Positions 53,656 through 61,860 of a stretch of 64,000 bases of DNA are shown piece by piece (the first letter of the stretch is position 1; each line of letters begins with the position of its first letter). Under the pieces are notes generated by a model. The model was not told the DNA's origin and did not search any database. It worked only from the letters and a program-made list of their open reading frames with translations. Origin of the DNA: Casimicrobium huifangae (GTDB lineage: Bacteria; Pseudomonadota; Gammaproteobacteria; Burkholderiales; Casimicrobiaceae); contig NZ_CP041352.1 of the NCBI RefSeq assembly GCF_009746125.1, positions 709,847-773,846 on the forward strand, read 5' to 3'. Made by a program: the position numbers and the translations under genes.

Positions 53656-55260
53656 ATGGTGCACAGCAGTATTCCAATCATGAACGATGATGCGTTGGAT
53701 GCCTCGACCGGCAGGCAGCCCGGCCGCGGGTTGGATGAACTGCTGCACGTGGTCTATCTCAGTCGGGCTGCGGCCGGAACGGACCCGGAAAAATGGTTGC
53801 CCGAACTGGAGCGCAATGCGCGGGCCCGCAACGATGCGGCGCAGATTCGTGGCGTGCTCGCCTACTGCCGCGGCTGGTTCCTGCAATGGCTGGAAGGTCC
53901 GGCCGCTGCCGTGGTGGAAACCATGGGCCGCATCGCTGTCGACAAGCGCCACCGCGACGTGCAGGTGATTTACGAGGCGAGTGGACCCCAGCAGCTGAAC
54001 AGTCCGTGGAGCCTGATCCGGGTGGCACGGGTAGACGATGCCGAGACGCTGGACGCTAGGGTACGCTCGCTGGCGACCGCTCTGCCGGGAGACAGCGTCG
54101 AACCGCAGGATTTTGTCCGCGCCTTCACCATGCCGTATGGTCGTCAGGGGCTCGACGATATCGCGAGCCAGCGTCCGGTGGTGGTGACCGGTGCCAACAT
54201 GATCTGGGCTTCGGCGGTGGTCAGTCAGGCCGCCCATGTTTCGCGCGTTGAGCTGGCGCGGACGCGCCTGCAATCACCTGATCTGCGTGACACCGATGGT
54301 CTGGTCGAATACCTGACCACCACTGATGGCCTGACGGTCATCGCCATCGCCTCATCGACGATGCCGGGCGGCTATCTTGAAGGCATTTATCACCGCGCCA
54401 AGCTGATCGTGTTTCTCATCCGCTCCAGCGATATCAATCACAAGATTGAGTTGCTGCGCGGCTTGATGACCATCCACACGGTTGCCGAGCACAGGCCGAC
54501 GTTTCTGTTCGCCTTTTCAACGGCTGCCGCGTCGCACAAGCACGAGTTTCTGCAAGTGGCCGACAGCCTCCGCGTGCCCTACACCGAAATCACGGTACCG
54601 CTGGCCGATTCCGCCATGCTCTGGCGAACCATTCAGGAACGCCTCGCCGCAACGGTGCTGCCGATGCACGCCAACCGTATGCGTCATCGTGGCATTGAGG
54701 CGGATACCCGGGCGAGCACTGGATCAGGGCCGGCCACCAGCCCGCCGCCCGCGACACCCATCAGCGGTCCGGCCAGCCGGCCCGCAGCGGCAACGCCCGT
54801 CTCGCCGCCGTCACCGGCAGCGGCAGCAGCAGCGAAGGGCGCGTCTGCGCCACCAGCAACCAGTTTTGTGTCCCAGCCAGTAACGAAGGGAGATTTCGAC
54901 ATGGCAAACGTAGCGGAAAGTCTGAAGGCAATCCTGTCAATCGACGGTGCGATGGGTTGCGCGCTCGTCGATGTGGAAAGTGGCATGGCGCTCGGTACGG
55001 CCGGTGGTGGCATCAATCTTGAGATTGCTGCGGCGGGCAATACCGAGGTGGTGCGCGCCAAGCTGCGGGTGGCCAAATCGCTTGGCATCACCGGCGGTAT
55101 CGAGGACATCCTGATCACGCTGCAGGACCAGTACCACTTGATCCGGCCGCTGACCAAAAAGGGAACGCTGTTCCTGTACGTGGTGATTGATCGCAAGAAG
55201 GGCAACCTCGCGATGGCGCGCTACAAGGTCAGCGAAGTTGAGGGCGCGCTGGTCGTCTGA
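53656..55260 (+). CDS. BLUF photoreceptor domain fused to a GTPase-like domain and a roadblock/LC7 domain
   Basis: This 534-residue protein has three parts. Residues 28-135 are a BLUF flavin light sensor: Y34 (HVVYLSRAA), N59 (ARARND), Q77 (GWFLQWLEG) and W118 (NSPWSL) match AppA Y21, N45, Q63 and W104 with nearly identical spacing, plus the D-x-R-H block. Residues 170-337 look like an alpha/beta domain of small-GTPase size (RPVVVTGAN, LTVIAIASS, KLIVFLIRSSD, RPTFLFAFSTAA) without a true P-loop. After a Pro/Ala-rich linker (350-405), residues 418-534 are a roadblock/LC7 (MglB-type) domain (VAESLKAILSIDGAMGCALVDVES). This suggests light-controlled polarity, motility or signalling. The gene stands alone. 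BLUF is certain, roadblock likely, and the middle domain tentative. Confidence 0.88.
   Translation: MVHSSIPIMNDDALDASTGRQPGRGLDELLHVVYLSRAAAGTDPEKWLPELERNARARNDAAQIRGVLAYCRGWFLQWLEGPAAAVVETMGRIAVDKRHRDVQVIYEASGPQQLNSPWSLIRVARVDDAETLDARVRSLATALPGDSVEPQDFVRAFTMPYGRQGLDDIASQRPVVVTGANMIWASAVVSQAAHVSRVELARTRLQSPDLRDTDGLVEYLTTTDGLTVIAIASSTMPGGYLEGIYHRAKLIVFLIRSSDINHKIELLRGLMTIHTVAEHRPTFLFAFSTAAASHKHEFLQVADSLRVPYTEITVPLADSAMLWRTIQERLAATVLPMHANRMRHRGIEADTRASTGSGPATSPPPATPISGPASRPAAATPVSPPSPAAAAAAKGASAPPATSFVSQPVTKGDFDMANVAESLKAILSIDGAMGCALVDVESGMALGTAGGGINLEIAAAGNTEVVRAKLRVAKSLGITGGIEDILITLQDQYHLIRPLTKKGTLFLYVVIDRKKGNLAMARYKVSEVEGALVV
54886..54903 (+). promoter_or_regulatory. internal Shine-Dalgarno and ATG inside the BLUF-roadblock gene
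   Basis: AAGGGAG (54886-54892) stands 8 nt before ATG 54901, codon 416, exactly at the start of the roadblock domain. It is better than the ribosome-binding site of the full-length gene. Translation here would make a free 119-residue roadblock protein in addition to the fusion. Confidence 0.55.
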
Positions 55261-55365
55261 CGATCACTTCGGGGCGGCGGGAAGGCCCGCTCTACCCCGG
55301 CGGCAGGCGTCGCGCCACTGCGTGCGCCGCCGCGAGTGCGGTCACACATTGCAGATAATTGCTGC

Positions 55366-56757
55366 ATGACCAGCACCGTCACTCCCCACGCGACGACCGA
55401 TCGCAACACGCAGTCAGCCGAGGGTACTGACGACATTGCGCAGACAAGAACCTGGCGGCAGTCGCTGGCGACATATCTTGAGCCGCCGTCACTGCGAATG
55501 CTGGCGCTCGGCTTTGCAGCCGGCCTTCCGCTGTTGCTGGTGCTCGGCACCTTCTCGTTCTGGTTGCGTGAAGCCGGCATCAACCGCTCCACCATTGGCT
55601 TTCTCTCATGGGTCGGGCTCGCCTACGGCTTCAAGTGGTGCTGGGCGCCGCTGGTGGACCGGTTGCCAATCCCGGGTCTGACCCGTGCGCTGGGGCGTCG
55701 CCGCAGCTGGCTGTTGCTGTCGCAGGTGATGATCGTCTGCGGTCTGGTTGGCATGGCGCTGAACGATCCGAAAGTTGCGTTGATGCCGAGCGTCTGGTTC
55801 GCCATCCTCACCGCGTTTGGCAGTGCTACGCAGGACATCGCGCTCGACGCCTATCGCATCGAATCGGGCGACGCCGACCATCAGGCGGCGCTCGCTGCGG
55901 CGTATCAGACGGGCTATCGCATCGCGATGATCTGGGCGGGCGCCGGCGTGCTCTGGATCGCCGCGCGGGCTGAGGTGGCGAACCCCACCAATTACGACGC
56001 CGGCGGTTGGCGCGTAGCCTATCTGGTCATGGCGGCGTCAATGGTGGTGGGTTTCATCACCGTGCTGTTCTCGCGTGAGCCGGTGCAGCGCGCACTGGTG
56101 CCAGCGAAGAATCTCGCCGAGTGGCTGCAGACAGCGCTGATCGAGCCGTTCGCGGATTTCTTCCGCCGCTTCGGCTGGAACGCGCTGCTGGTGCTGGCAT
56201 TGATCGCCACCTATCGCGTCAGCGACATCGTGATGGGCATCATGGCCAACCCGTTTTACGTGGACATGGGCTACAGCAAGGATGAGGTCGCTGCGGTCAG
56301 CAAAGTCTACGGCCTTGCGATGACGCTGATCGGTGCGGCGCTGGGCGGAGTGCTGGCCATAAAGTTCGGCATGATGCGTACGCTGATGCTTGGCGCCGTC
56401 CTTTCCGCCGCGAGCAATCTGCTGTTCTCCTGGCTGGCCACGGTCGGGCACGACCTGACCTGGCTGACCGTGGTGATTTCAATCGACAATCTCTCGGCAG
56501 GCATTGCTTCCAGCACCTTCATTGCCTACATGTCGAGCCTGACCAACATCAGCTATTCCGCGACGCAGTACGCGCTGCTGTCGTCGATCATGCTGCTGTT
56601 CCCGAAGTGGCTGGCCGGCTTCTCCGGCGTGGCGGTGGACGCCGTCGGTTATCACACGTTTTTCATCGGTACCGCGCTGATCGGTTTGCCGGTGCTGGTG
56701 CTGATCTGGATCGCATCGCGACGGTTGCAGCACCGGCAGCTTTCTTCAAAAACCTAG
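55366..56757 (+). CDS. ampG: AmpG-like major facilitator superfamily transporter
   Basis: The product is 463 residues from ATG 55366; a GTG at 55336 is also open. The family start is TYLEPPSLRMLALGFAAGLPLLLVLGTFSFWLREAGINRSTIGFLSWVGLAYGFKWCWAPLVDRLPIPGLTRALGRRRSW, which is diagnostic of AmpG, and ATQDIALDAYRIESG and YMSSLTNISYSATQYALLSSI are further AmpG blocks. AmpG imports anhydromuropeptides from the periplasm for cell-wall recycling, and in many species it feeds the AmpC induction signal. About 12 to 14 helices are visible. It is downstream of the BLUF gene, and its own start is 105 bp later, so it may be separately expressed. Confidence 0.94.
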   Translation: MTSTVTPHATTDRNTQSAEGTDDIAQTRTWRQSLATYLEPPSLRMLALGFAAGLPLLLVLGTFSFWLREAGINRSTIGFLSWVGLAYGFKWCWAPLVDRLPIPGLTRALGRRRSWLLLSQVMIVCGLVGMALNDPKVALMPSVWFAILTAFGSATQDIALDAYRIESGDADHQAALAAAYQTGYRIAMIWAGAGVLWIAARAEVANPTNYDAGGWRVAYLVMAASMVVGFITVLFSREPVQRALVPAKNLAEWLQTALIEPFADFFRRFGWNALLVLALIATYRVSDIVMGIMANPFYVDMGYSKDEVAAVSKVYGLAMTLIGAALGGVLAIKFGMMRTLMLGAVLSAASNLLFSWLATVGHDLTWLTVVISIDNLSAGIASSTFIAYMSSLTNISYSATQYALLSSIMLLFPKWLAGFSGVAVDAVGYHTFFIGTALIGLPVLVLIWIASRRLQHRQLSSKT

Positions 56758-56766
56758 ATTTGGTGA

Positions 56767-56855
56767 GGGCTAAGGGCCCGATTCAGCAAAAAGTCGATAA
56801 GTCAGCTTTTGTGCCATTAAGCCCTGTTTGAATAGGGCATTCAATGAAAAGCTGC
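56767..56855 (+). ncRNA. structured intergenic element, copy C of four
   Basis: The 89-nt copy begins GGGCTAAGGGCCC, contains CAAAAAGTCGATAAG, then TAAGCCCTGTTTGAATAGGGC and ends TGAAAAGCTGC. GCCCT-GTTTGAAT-AGGGC forms a clean hairpin, and the alternative GGGCT/AGCCC pairing is also available. It begins 10 bp after the ampG stop and ends 54 bp before the IorA gene. Confidence 0.5.
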
Positions 56856-56909
56856 TAGGCTGAAGCAGTCGCAAAATCGCCCGCAACCAGTCGCCCAACG
56901 GAGTACCTC

Positions 56910-57374
56910 ATGCCCGTGAATTTCACTCTCAACCAGAAGCCGGTCGCGATCGACGCGCCCCCGGAGAAACCGCTGTTGTGGGCGCTGCGCGAGGACGCCG
57001 CGCTGACCGGCACCAAGTTTGGCTGTGGCATCGCCGCCTGCGGCGCCTGCACGGTCATGGTTGATGGGCAGGCGGTGCGCTCCTGCGTGACGCCGGTGTC
57101 GGCCGTCGCGGGCAAGGCCGTGACCACCATTGAAGGCGTCGGCGACAAGGCGCCAAGCCCGGTGCAGCGCGCCTGGATCGAGCAGCAGGTGCCGCAGTGC
57201 GGCTACTGCCAGCCCGGCTTCATCATGGCGACCACGGCGCTGCTGGCAAAAACGCCGAATCCAACCGATGCCGACATCGACGCTGCCATCACCAATCTGT
57301 GCCGCTGCGGCACTTACCCCGCCATGCGCGCCGCGATCAAGCGCGCAGCCGAACTCACGAAAGCGGGGGCCTGA
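56910..57374 (+). CDS. [2Fe-2S] subunit of a molybdenum hydroxylase (IorA-like)
   Basis: The 154-residue protein carries two iron-sulfur clusters of the xanthine oxidase family. The plant-ferredoxin type uses C39, C44, C47 and C59 ([23 protein letters not shown]). The second uses C97, C100, C131 and C133 (QCGYCQPGF and LCRCGTY). It passes electrons from the molybdenum subunit, encoded 3 bp downstream. No FAD subunit is present, which fits the two-subunit isoquinoline 1-oxidoreductase or aldehyde dehydrogenase (IorAB) type, where a c-type cytochrome takes the electrons. No cytochrome gene is adjacent. It would be exported with its Tat-signal partner. Confidence 0.95.
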   Translation: MPVNFTLNQKPVAIDAPPEKPLLWALREDAALTGTKFGCGIAACGACTVMVDGQAVRSCVTPVSAVAGKAVTTIEGVGDKAPSPVQRAWIEQQVPQCGYCQPGFIMATTALLAKTPNPTDADIDAAITNLCRCGTYPAMRAAIKRAAELTKAGA

Positions 57375-57376
57375 TA

Positions 57377-59683
57377 ATGGCGGACGCAACGACAACAACT
57401 GCTGCATCGCCGCGCAGGAAAACCTCGAAAGCCCGCCGCGCCTTCCTGATCGGCGGCGGTCTTGTCGGCGGTGCGCTGGCCGTAGGCTTCACGCTCGCCT
57501 CGAAGCGCATCACCAACGCACAGGGCTTCAAGCCGCCGGCACTGGGCGGCGATGTCGCGTTCAATGCATGGCTGAAACTTGCGCCCGACAACGCGCTCAT
57601 CGTGCAGGTACCGCGGCAGGAGATGGGGCAGGGCATCTACACCACGCTCGCCATGCTGGTGGCGGAGGAGCTGGACGCCGACTGGTCCAAGGTGCGTGTC
57701 GAGCAGGCCGCGATCAACCCGGTTTACGCCAACGTCACCGCCCTCGGCGATAGTGCGCCCGCTGCCATGCAGGGTGCAATGATGACCACCGCCCGACTGA
57801 TCGGCGTGCAGATGACCGGCGGCTCCACGTCCACGCGCGACGCCTGGGAGCCGATGCGGGCGGCGGCAGCGAGCGCGCGCGCGATGCTGCTCGCGGCGGC
57901 GGGCGCAAAGTGGAATGTGAATCCCGCCGATCTGCGAATCGACAAAGGCGTAATTCGCCACGCGGCCTCGGGCCAGCAGGGTACGCTGGGCGAGTTCGCA
58001 CAAGCCGCCGCTGCGCTGCCGCTACCACCGGTGGCGCGACTGAAACCGCGCAGCGAATGGCGCCTGCTTGGTACCAGCCCGGTCCGCCTCGACGTGCCGG
58101 AGAAGGCGATGGGCCGCGCCCAGTTCGGTATCGATGCGCGACCGGAAGGGCTGCTCTACGCGGCGATCAAGCATCTGCCGGTCACCGGCGGCGAACTGCA
58201 GGAGGTGCGCTGGAAGGGCGGCATGCCGCCCAAGGCGGTGCTGCATCAAGTGCGCGGCCCGAACTGGCTCGCCGTGATCGCCACCAGCTACTGGTTGGCG
58301 CAGCAGGCGCTGGCCGATGCTGAACTGGTGGGTGGCGGCCCGAAGGCATCGGTCTTGTCGAGCGAGCAGTTGGCGGCGCGTTACCGTGACATCCTCGACG
58401 GCAAGGGTGGCGGGCCCGAGCTGGGCAAGCCCATCCGCCGCACCTTCGGCGAACACGGCAACGCGGCGAAGGTGATTGCCGCTGCGCCAGCGAAGCAGCG
58501 TATCGAGGCGGACTACAGCGTGCCATTCCTCGCCCACGCGACGATGGAACCGCTGAACTGTACCGTGCGCGTCGCCGGTGACGGCAAGGAGCGCCAAGTC
58601 GATGTCTGGGTGGGCAATCAGGCGCCGACCATTGTGCAATGGCTGGCTGCCGGGGTGGCCGACGCCGCCATCGACAATGTCCGCGTGCATACGCCCTATC
58701 TCGGCGGTGGCTTTGGTCGCCGTTTTGATCTCGAGGTGATCCGGCAGGCGCTGGAATGCGCCAAAGTCACTGGCGGCAAGCCGGTGCAGCTGATCTGGTC
58801 GCGCGAAGAAGACATTCAGCACGATGCCTACCGGCCGGCCGTCTCGGCGCGCATGACGGCGGTGCTCGACGACGCTGGACAGGTTGCGGCGTGGCAACAG
58901 CAGATGGTCGGTCCCAGCGTCAGCAAGAGCGTGATTGGCCGCATGAACCCGATGTTTGCGGGCGACTATCCACCTGATCTCACCAACGCTGAAGGCGCGA
59001 TGCATCTGCCCTACGCGTTCGCCAGCTTCCGCTGCGACCACGCCCAGGTGAACCTGCCGGTCGCCACTGGTTACTGGCGCAGCGTCGGCAATTCGTACAA
59101 CGCGTTCTTCGTGGAATCGTTCGTTGACGAGCTGGCGGCGGCACTGAAGAAAGACCCGTATCTCTTCCGCCTCGAACTGCTCAAGGACCAGCCGCGCTTC
59201 GTCAAGGTGCTCGACGCCGCCGCCAGCGCTGCGCAGTGGACCAGCGCGCTGCCGAAAGGCTGGGGCCGTGGCATTGCGCTGGCCGAATCATTCAAGAGCA
59301 TCGTCTGCCAGGTCGTGGATGTCGAAGTGGTCGGCAAGGACATCAAGGTGCGCCGCGTGGTGAGCGCCGTCGACTGCGGCACCGCGCTGCACCCCGAGAA
59401 CGTAAAAGCGCAAATCGCCAGCGCCGCCATCTTCGGCCTCACCGCCGCGCTCAAGGGCAAGATCACTCTCAGCGAAGGCGTTGTGCAGCAGAGCAACTTC
59501 AATGACTACCCGCTGCTCAGTATGGCCGAGTGCCCGCAGTTTGAGACGATCATCATCGACAGCGGCGCGCCGCTCGGCGGCATCGGCGAAGTCGGTACAC
59601 CGCCCGTCGCCCCGGCGTTGGGAAATGCGATTTTTGCGGCGACGGGGAAGCGGTTGCGGGGGTTGCCGTTTGGGTTGGATTAG
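57377..59683 (+). CDS. Tat-exported molybdopterin-binding subunit (IorB-like)
   Basis: The product is 768 residues from ATG 57377; the open frame extends upstream over the iorA-like gene and is not used. The N-terminus has a twin-arginine signal, K-A-R20-R21-A-F-L-I-GGGLVGGALAVGF, so the folded complex is sent to the periplasm. Cofactor blocks are QVPRQEMGQGIYTTLAMLVAEEL, VHTPYLGGGFGRRFDLE, and the catalytic Glu in GGIGEVGTPPVAPALGNAIF. It oxidises an aromatic heterocycle or aldehyde. The substrate cannot be told. It differs from the cytoplasmic CoxL-like enzyme at 587-2950 in lacking the AYRGAGR loop and in being exported. Confidence 0.95.
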   Translation: MADATTTTAASPRRKTSKARRAFLIGGGLVGGALAVGFTLASKRITNAQGFKPPALGGDVAFNAWLKLAPDNALIVQVPRQEMGQGIYTTLAMLVAEELDADWSKVRVEQAAINPVYANVTALGDSAPAAMQGAMMTTARLIGVQMTGGSTSTRDAWEPMRAAAASARAMLLAAAGAKWNVNPADLRIDKGVIRHAASGQQGTLGEFAQAAAALPLPPVARLKPRSEWRLLGTSPVRLDVPEKAMGRAQFGIDARPEGLLYAAIKHLPVTGGELQEVRWKGGMPPKAVLHQVRGPNWLAVIATSYWLAQQALADAELVGGGPKASVLSSEQLAARYRDILDGKGGGPELGKPIRRTFGEHGNAAKVIAAAPAKQRIEADYSVPFLAHATMEPLNCTVRVAGDGKERQVDVWVGNQAPTIVQWLAAGVADAAIDNVRVHTPYLGGGFGRRFDLEVIRQALECAKVTGGKPVQLIWSREEDIQHDAYRPAVSARMTAVLDDAGQVAAWQQQMVGPSVSKSVIGRMNPMFAGDYPPDLTNAEGAMHLPYAFASFRCDHAQVNLPVATGYWRSVGNSYNAFFVESFVDELAAALKKDPYLFRLELLKDQPRFVKVLDAAASAAQWTSALPKGWGRGIALAESFKSIVCQVVDVEVVGKDIKVRRVVSAVDCGTALHPENVKAQIASAAIFGLTAALKGKITLSEGVVQQSNFNDYPLLSMAECPQFETIIIDSGAPLGGIGEVGTPPVAPALGNAIFAATGKRLRGLPFGLD

Positions 59684-59698
59684 TTGGGTGACGCTCCT

Positions 59699-60421
59699 GT
59701 GAGAAGCGAGGAGGCATTTGTAGCGGGTGCCCTCGTTAAGTATCTGGGTGGTCCAGAGGTTGCAGTCGCGTCAGACGGTCCCGATCCGCCTGATTTTTAT
59801 CTAACTGTTGGGCTATCTCGCAGTTGCGTCGAAGTAACTCGGTTGTCGCCGTTCACGTTCGAACCCGATGGGACGCTCGGCAATCGGCTAAGTCAAGATA
59901 CATTCGGCATTCGACTAATCAACGATCTGAACGAAAGTGTTGGTGCACTCGTTCCCGATAAATTCAGTCTCTTAGTTGGTTTGTGGGTTCCGGTTGGCAA
60001 CGCGACGCAATTTCGGAAACTGTTGACAACTTGGGTGAAGCAAGTAGCGGTGATCGCAAAACGAGGTTTGAAGCGGACAAGAAAGCTTGCTGGCTCAAAA
60101 GCGAGCGTCTCGGTAATACCGAGGCGGTCCTCAGGGAACAAGATCATCGGATACGTCGCGAATACGCGCTCATCTGCCGACATTGGGCTCAATGCACGAC
60201 TCATTCTGGAAGATCGCATCCTGAGAAAGAGCGTCATTTGCAGCCCGCTCCCTAAACCAATTTGGCTCGCACTGTTAAACGACTACTGGCTGGCAGATGC
60301 TGAAACTTATGCCATCGCCGCTCGAGAGATCAAGGTTACTCATTGTTTTGAACGCATCTTTTTGATCTCGCAAGAAGGCCTTGTAAGTGAACTTGCAGTT
60401 GGTGAGTGTGACGGCGCGTAG
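59699..60421 (+). CDS. hypothetical protein of low G+C, possible PD-(D/E)XK-like fold
   Basis: The product is 240 residues from GTG 59699; a TTG at 59684 directly after the iorB-like stop is the other choice. I do not recognise the family. Near the N-terminus, EAFVAGALVKYLGGPEVAVASDGPDPPDFYLTVGLSRSCVEVTRLSPF has the arrangement of a nuclease-type core, with P-D-F and then V-E-V-T on the next strand. The usual Lys is replaced by Thr, as in some inactive or variant members. The base composition is about 42% G+C in a sampled line, far below its neighbours, which points to horizontal transfer. It lies at the end of the molybdenum enzyme operon by position only. Confidence 0.65.
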   Translation: MRSEEAFVAGALVKYLGGPEVAVASDGPDPPDFYLTVGLSRSCVEVTRLSPFTFEPDGTLGNRLSQDTFGIRLINDLNESVGALVPDKFSLLVGLWVPVGNATQFRKLLTTWVKQVAVIAKRGLKRTRKLAGSKASVSVIPRRSSGNKIIGYVANTRSSADIGLNARLILEDRILRKSVICSPLPKPIWLALLNDYWLADAETYAIAAREIKVTHCFERIFLISQEGLVSELAVGECDGA

Positions 60422-60423
60422 CG

Positions 60424-60491
60424 CGTAGGCTGGGTTGAAAACCCAGCGGCAAGGCTGACGTACCGAGTGCTGGGTCGCGACCCAGCCTACG
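60424..60491. repeat. palindromic repeat (CGTAGGCTGGGTTGAAAACCCAGC type)
   Basis: The outer arms CGTAGGCTGGGT (from 60424) and ACCCAGCCTACG (ending 60491) are inverted. Each half also folds on itself: CTGGGTTGAAAACCCAG and CTGGGTCGCGACCCAG. This is a REP-type unit that follows the low-GC gene by 2 bp and could end its transcript. Confidence 0.75.
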
Positions 60492-60530
60492 AAAGAATGT
60501 GCCTGCCGGTCAGGTGCCGAGTTCTTGACG

Positions 60531-61172
60531 CTAATCCGCGGTGCGCATCGCCGCCGCCGTCATGTTGAACGCCGCGCCGATCGACAAGAACGTCCCACCC
60601 GCGACATAGTGCAGCGTCTGCAATTCCGTTGGCGTGTCTGCGCGGTATGTCCAATGCCCGTTCGTGAACACGCGTGAATCGGCCCACGCAGCGGTGACTT
60701 CGCCGATGAAGAGGTCGTAGCGCTGCTGGTTGTGTGGCTCGGGGATTAGCGTGCATTCGAGCCAGGCGACACAGCCGGTGACGAGGGGCAACGCCGGGTC
60801 GGTGCCTGCGAAGGTGTCTAGGCCGAAGGCAGCGAATTTGTCGGCATATCTGGTGCGGTCGAGGTCACGGCCCGAGGTGTTGCCGATGGCGAGCACTTCG
60901 CTTGCGATACCACGTGCCGGGACGTTGAGTGCGAAGCGACCGCTGGCTTCGATCAGCTCGCGTGTCCAGGTCGATTTGTCGATGACCACGGACACCTTGC
61001 ACGGCTCAAAATCCAATGCCATGTTCCACGCGGCGGCCATCACATTGCGTTGACCGCCATGTGCGGCTGAAACGAGAACAGTGGGGCCATGGTTGAGCAG
61101 GCGGTAGGCCTTGGCCAACGGCACCGGTTGCATCTCGGCGGGCGGGCGGGATGTGTGTTCAGCGTCGATCAT
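60531..61172 (-). CDS. flavin reductase / flavoprotein family oxidoreductase (DIM6/NTAB type)
   Basis: The 213-residue protein belongs to the FMN-binding split-barrel flavin reductases: LLNHGPTVLVSAAHGGQRNVMAAAWNMALDFEPCKVSVVIDKSTWTRELIEASGRFALNVPA is the characteristic beta-barrel and flavin-contact region. It reduces free flavin or acts as the reductase of a two-component monooxygenase. No matching monooxygenase is close, so its partner is not known. It is transcribed alone, with a hairpin-rich region upstream. Confidence 0.9.
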   Translation of the reverse strand: MIDAEHTSRPPAEMQPVPLAKAYRLLNHGPTVLVSAAHGGQRNVMAAAWNMALDFEPCKVSVVIDKSTWTRELIEASGRFALNVPARGIASEVLAIGNTSGRDLDRTRYADKFAAFGLDTFAGTDPALPLVTGCVAWLECTLIPEPHNQQRYDLFIGEVTAAWADSRVFTNGHWTYRADTPTELQTLHYVAGGTFLSIGAAFNMTAAAMRTAD

Positions 61173-61266
61173 GCCGCCAGTGTATGGGCCGCCTGCGAAA
61201 CACTTGGGTGTTGCTCAGGCGCGAGCGCTGCGAATCGTCGTGTTGATGGAACTGCATCGACGCGCA

Positions 61267-61372
61267 CGAACACGTCAGGAAGCCCGAGGATCTTTCGGGG
61301 ATTCAGGCTTCCTGAGGTGTTCGCGCCACACCGATGCCGGTGTGTGCCGGCGCGCATCGCGTGGCGCGCCGG
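61267..61372. other. cluster of three consecutive hairpins
   Basis: Three dyads lie end to end. The first is CGAACAC-g-TCAGGAAGCC (61267-61284) with its complement at 61306-61323, 17 pairs and one mismatch around a 21-nt loop. The second is CACACC/GGTGTG (61327-61344). The third is CCGGCGCGC/GCGCGCCGG (61347-61372). They occupy the 239-bp gap between the flavin reductase start and the small membrane protein stop. No T tract follows on either strand. It may be a structured RNA, a processing site or a repeat-derived element. Confidence 0.55.
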
Positions 61373-61411
61373 GTGGGGTACAGCGCAAGGGCTGCAACTT
61401 GAATCATTGGC

Positions 61412-61588
61412 CTAGCCGAAGAAGGCTTTGCCGATGCTCGCGATCAGTTGCGACTGCTCAGTCAGCGCTGCGCCCTGGAAGGCAGCGGCGATAACGGTGG
61501 TGGTGGCAAGACTCATGGTGGCAGCAGCGGCGCCAATCAGGGCGCGTTCGGTGCGGGAGAGGATGCCGTGGAAAGTGATCGATTTCAT
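61412..61588 (-). CDS. small hypothetical membrane protein (58 residues)
   Basis: I chose ATG 61588, which has AAGGAA about 8 nt upstream. The frame begins MKSITFHGILSRTERALIGAAAATMSLATTTVIAAAFQGAAL and ends SQLIASIGKAFFG. There is one long hydrophobic segment (LIGAAAATMSLATTTVIAAAF), after a basic N-terminus, so it is probably a single-pass inner membrane peptide or a short exported peptide. I recognise no family. The good ribosome-binding site and normal composition support it as a real small gene. Confidence 0.55.
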   Translation of the reverse strand: MKSITFHGILSRTERALIGAAAATMSLATTTVIAAAFQGAALTEQSQLIASIGKAFFG

Positions 61589-61860
61589 GGTGTGTTCCTT
61601 GGTTCGGTTGATATCGCGTTGTTGCGATGGAGCGAACTGTAAATTCGTCTGCAACCGGGCGATATGGGCAGGCGACGAGTTGCGGGGCAGCTTCGTGAAC
61701 TGGCGAAATCCTGCGTGAATTGCAGCGGCGTGCGGCGCGGGCTAGGCCCATACCCTTCAGCCAGACGTGTGGCTTGTGGGTATGCACCGGTGCGCGCCAA
61801 GCGACCCAGCGCGAGCGAGCTCGCGCCTACAACAGCTGTGCAAATCGACTTGGATTCGGG

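Noticed and set aside
57130-57753. 207-codon frame overlapping the IorA- and IorB-like genes
   Set aside because: It is in another frame over two well-supported genes with cofactor motifs.
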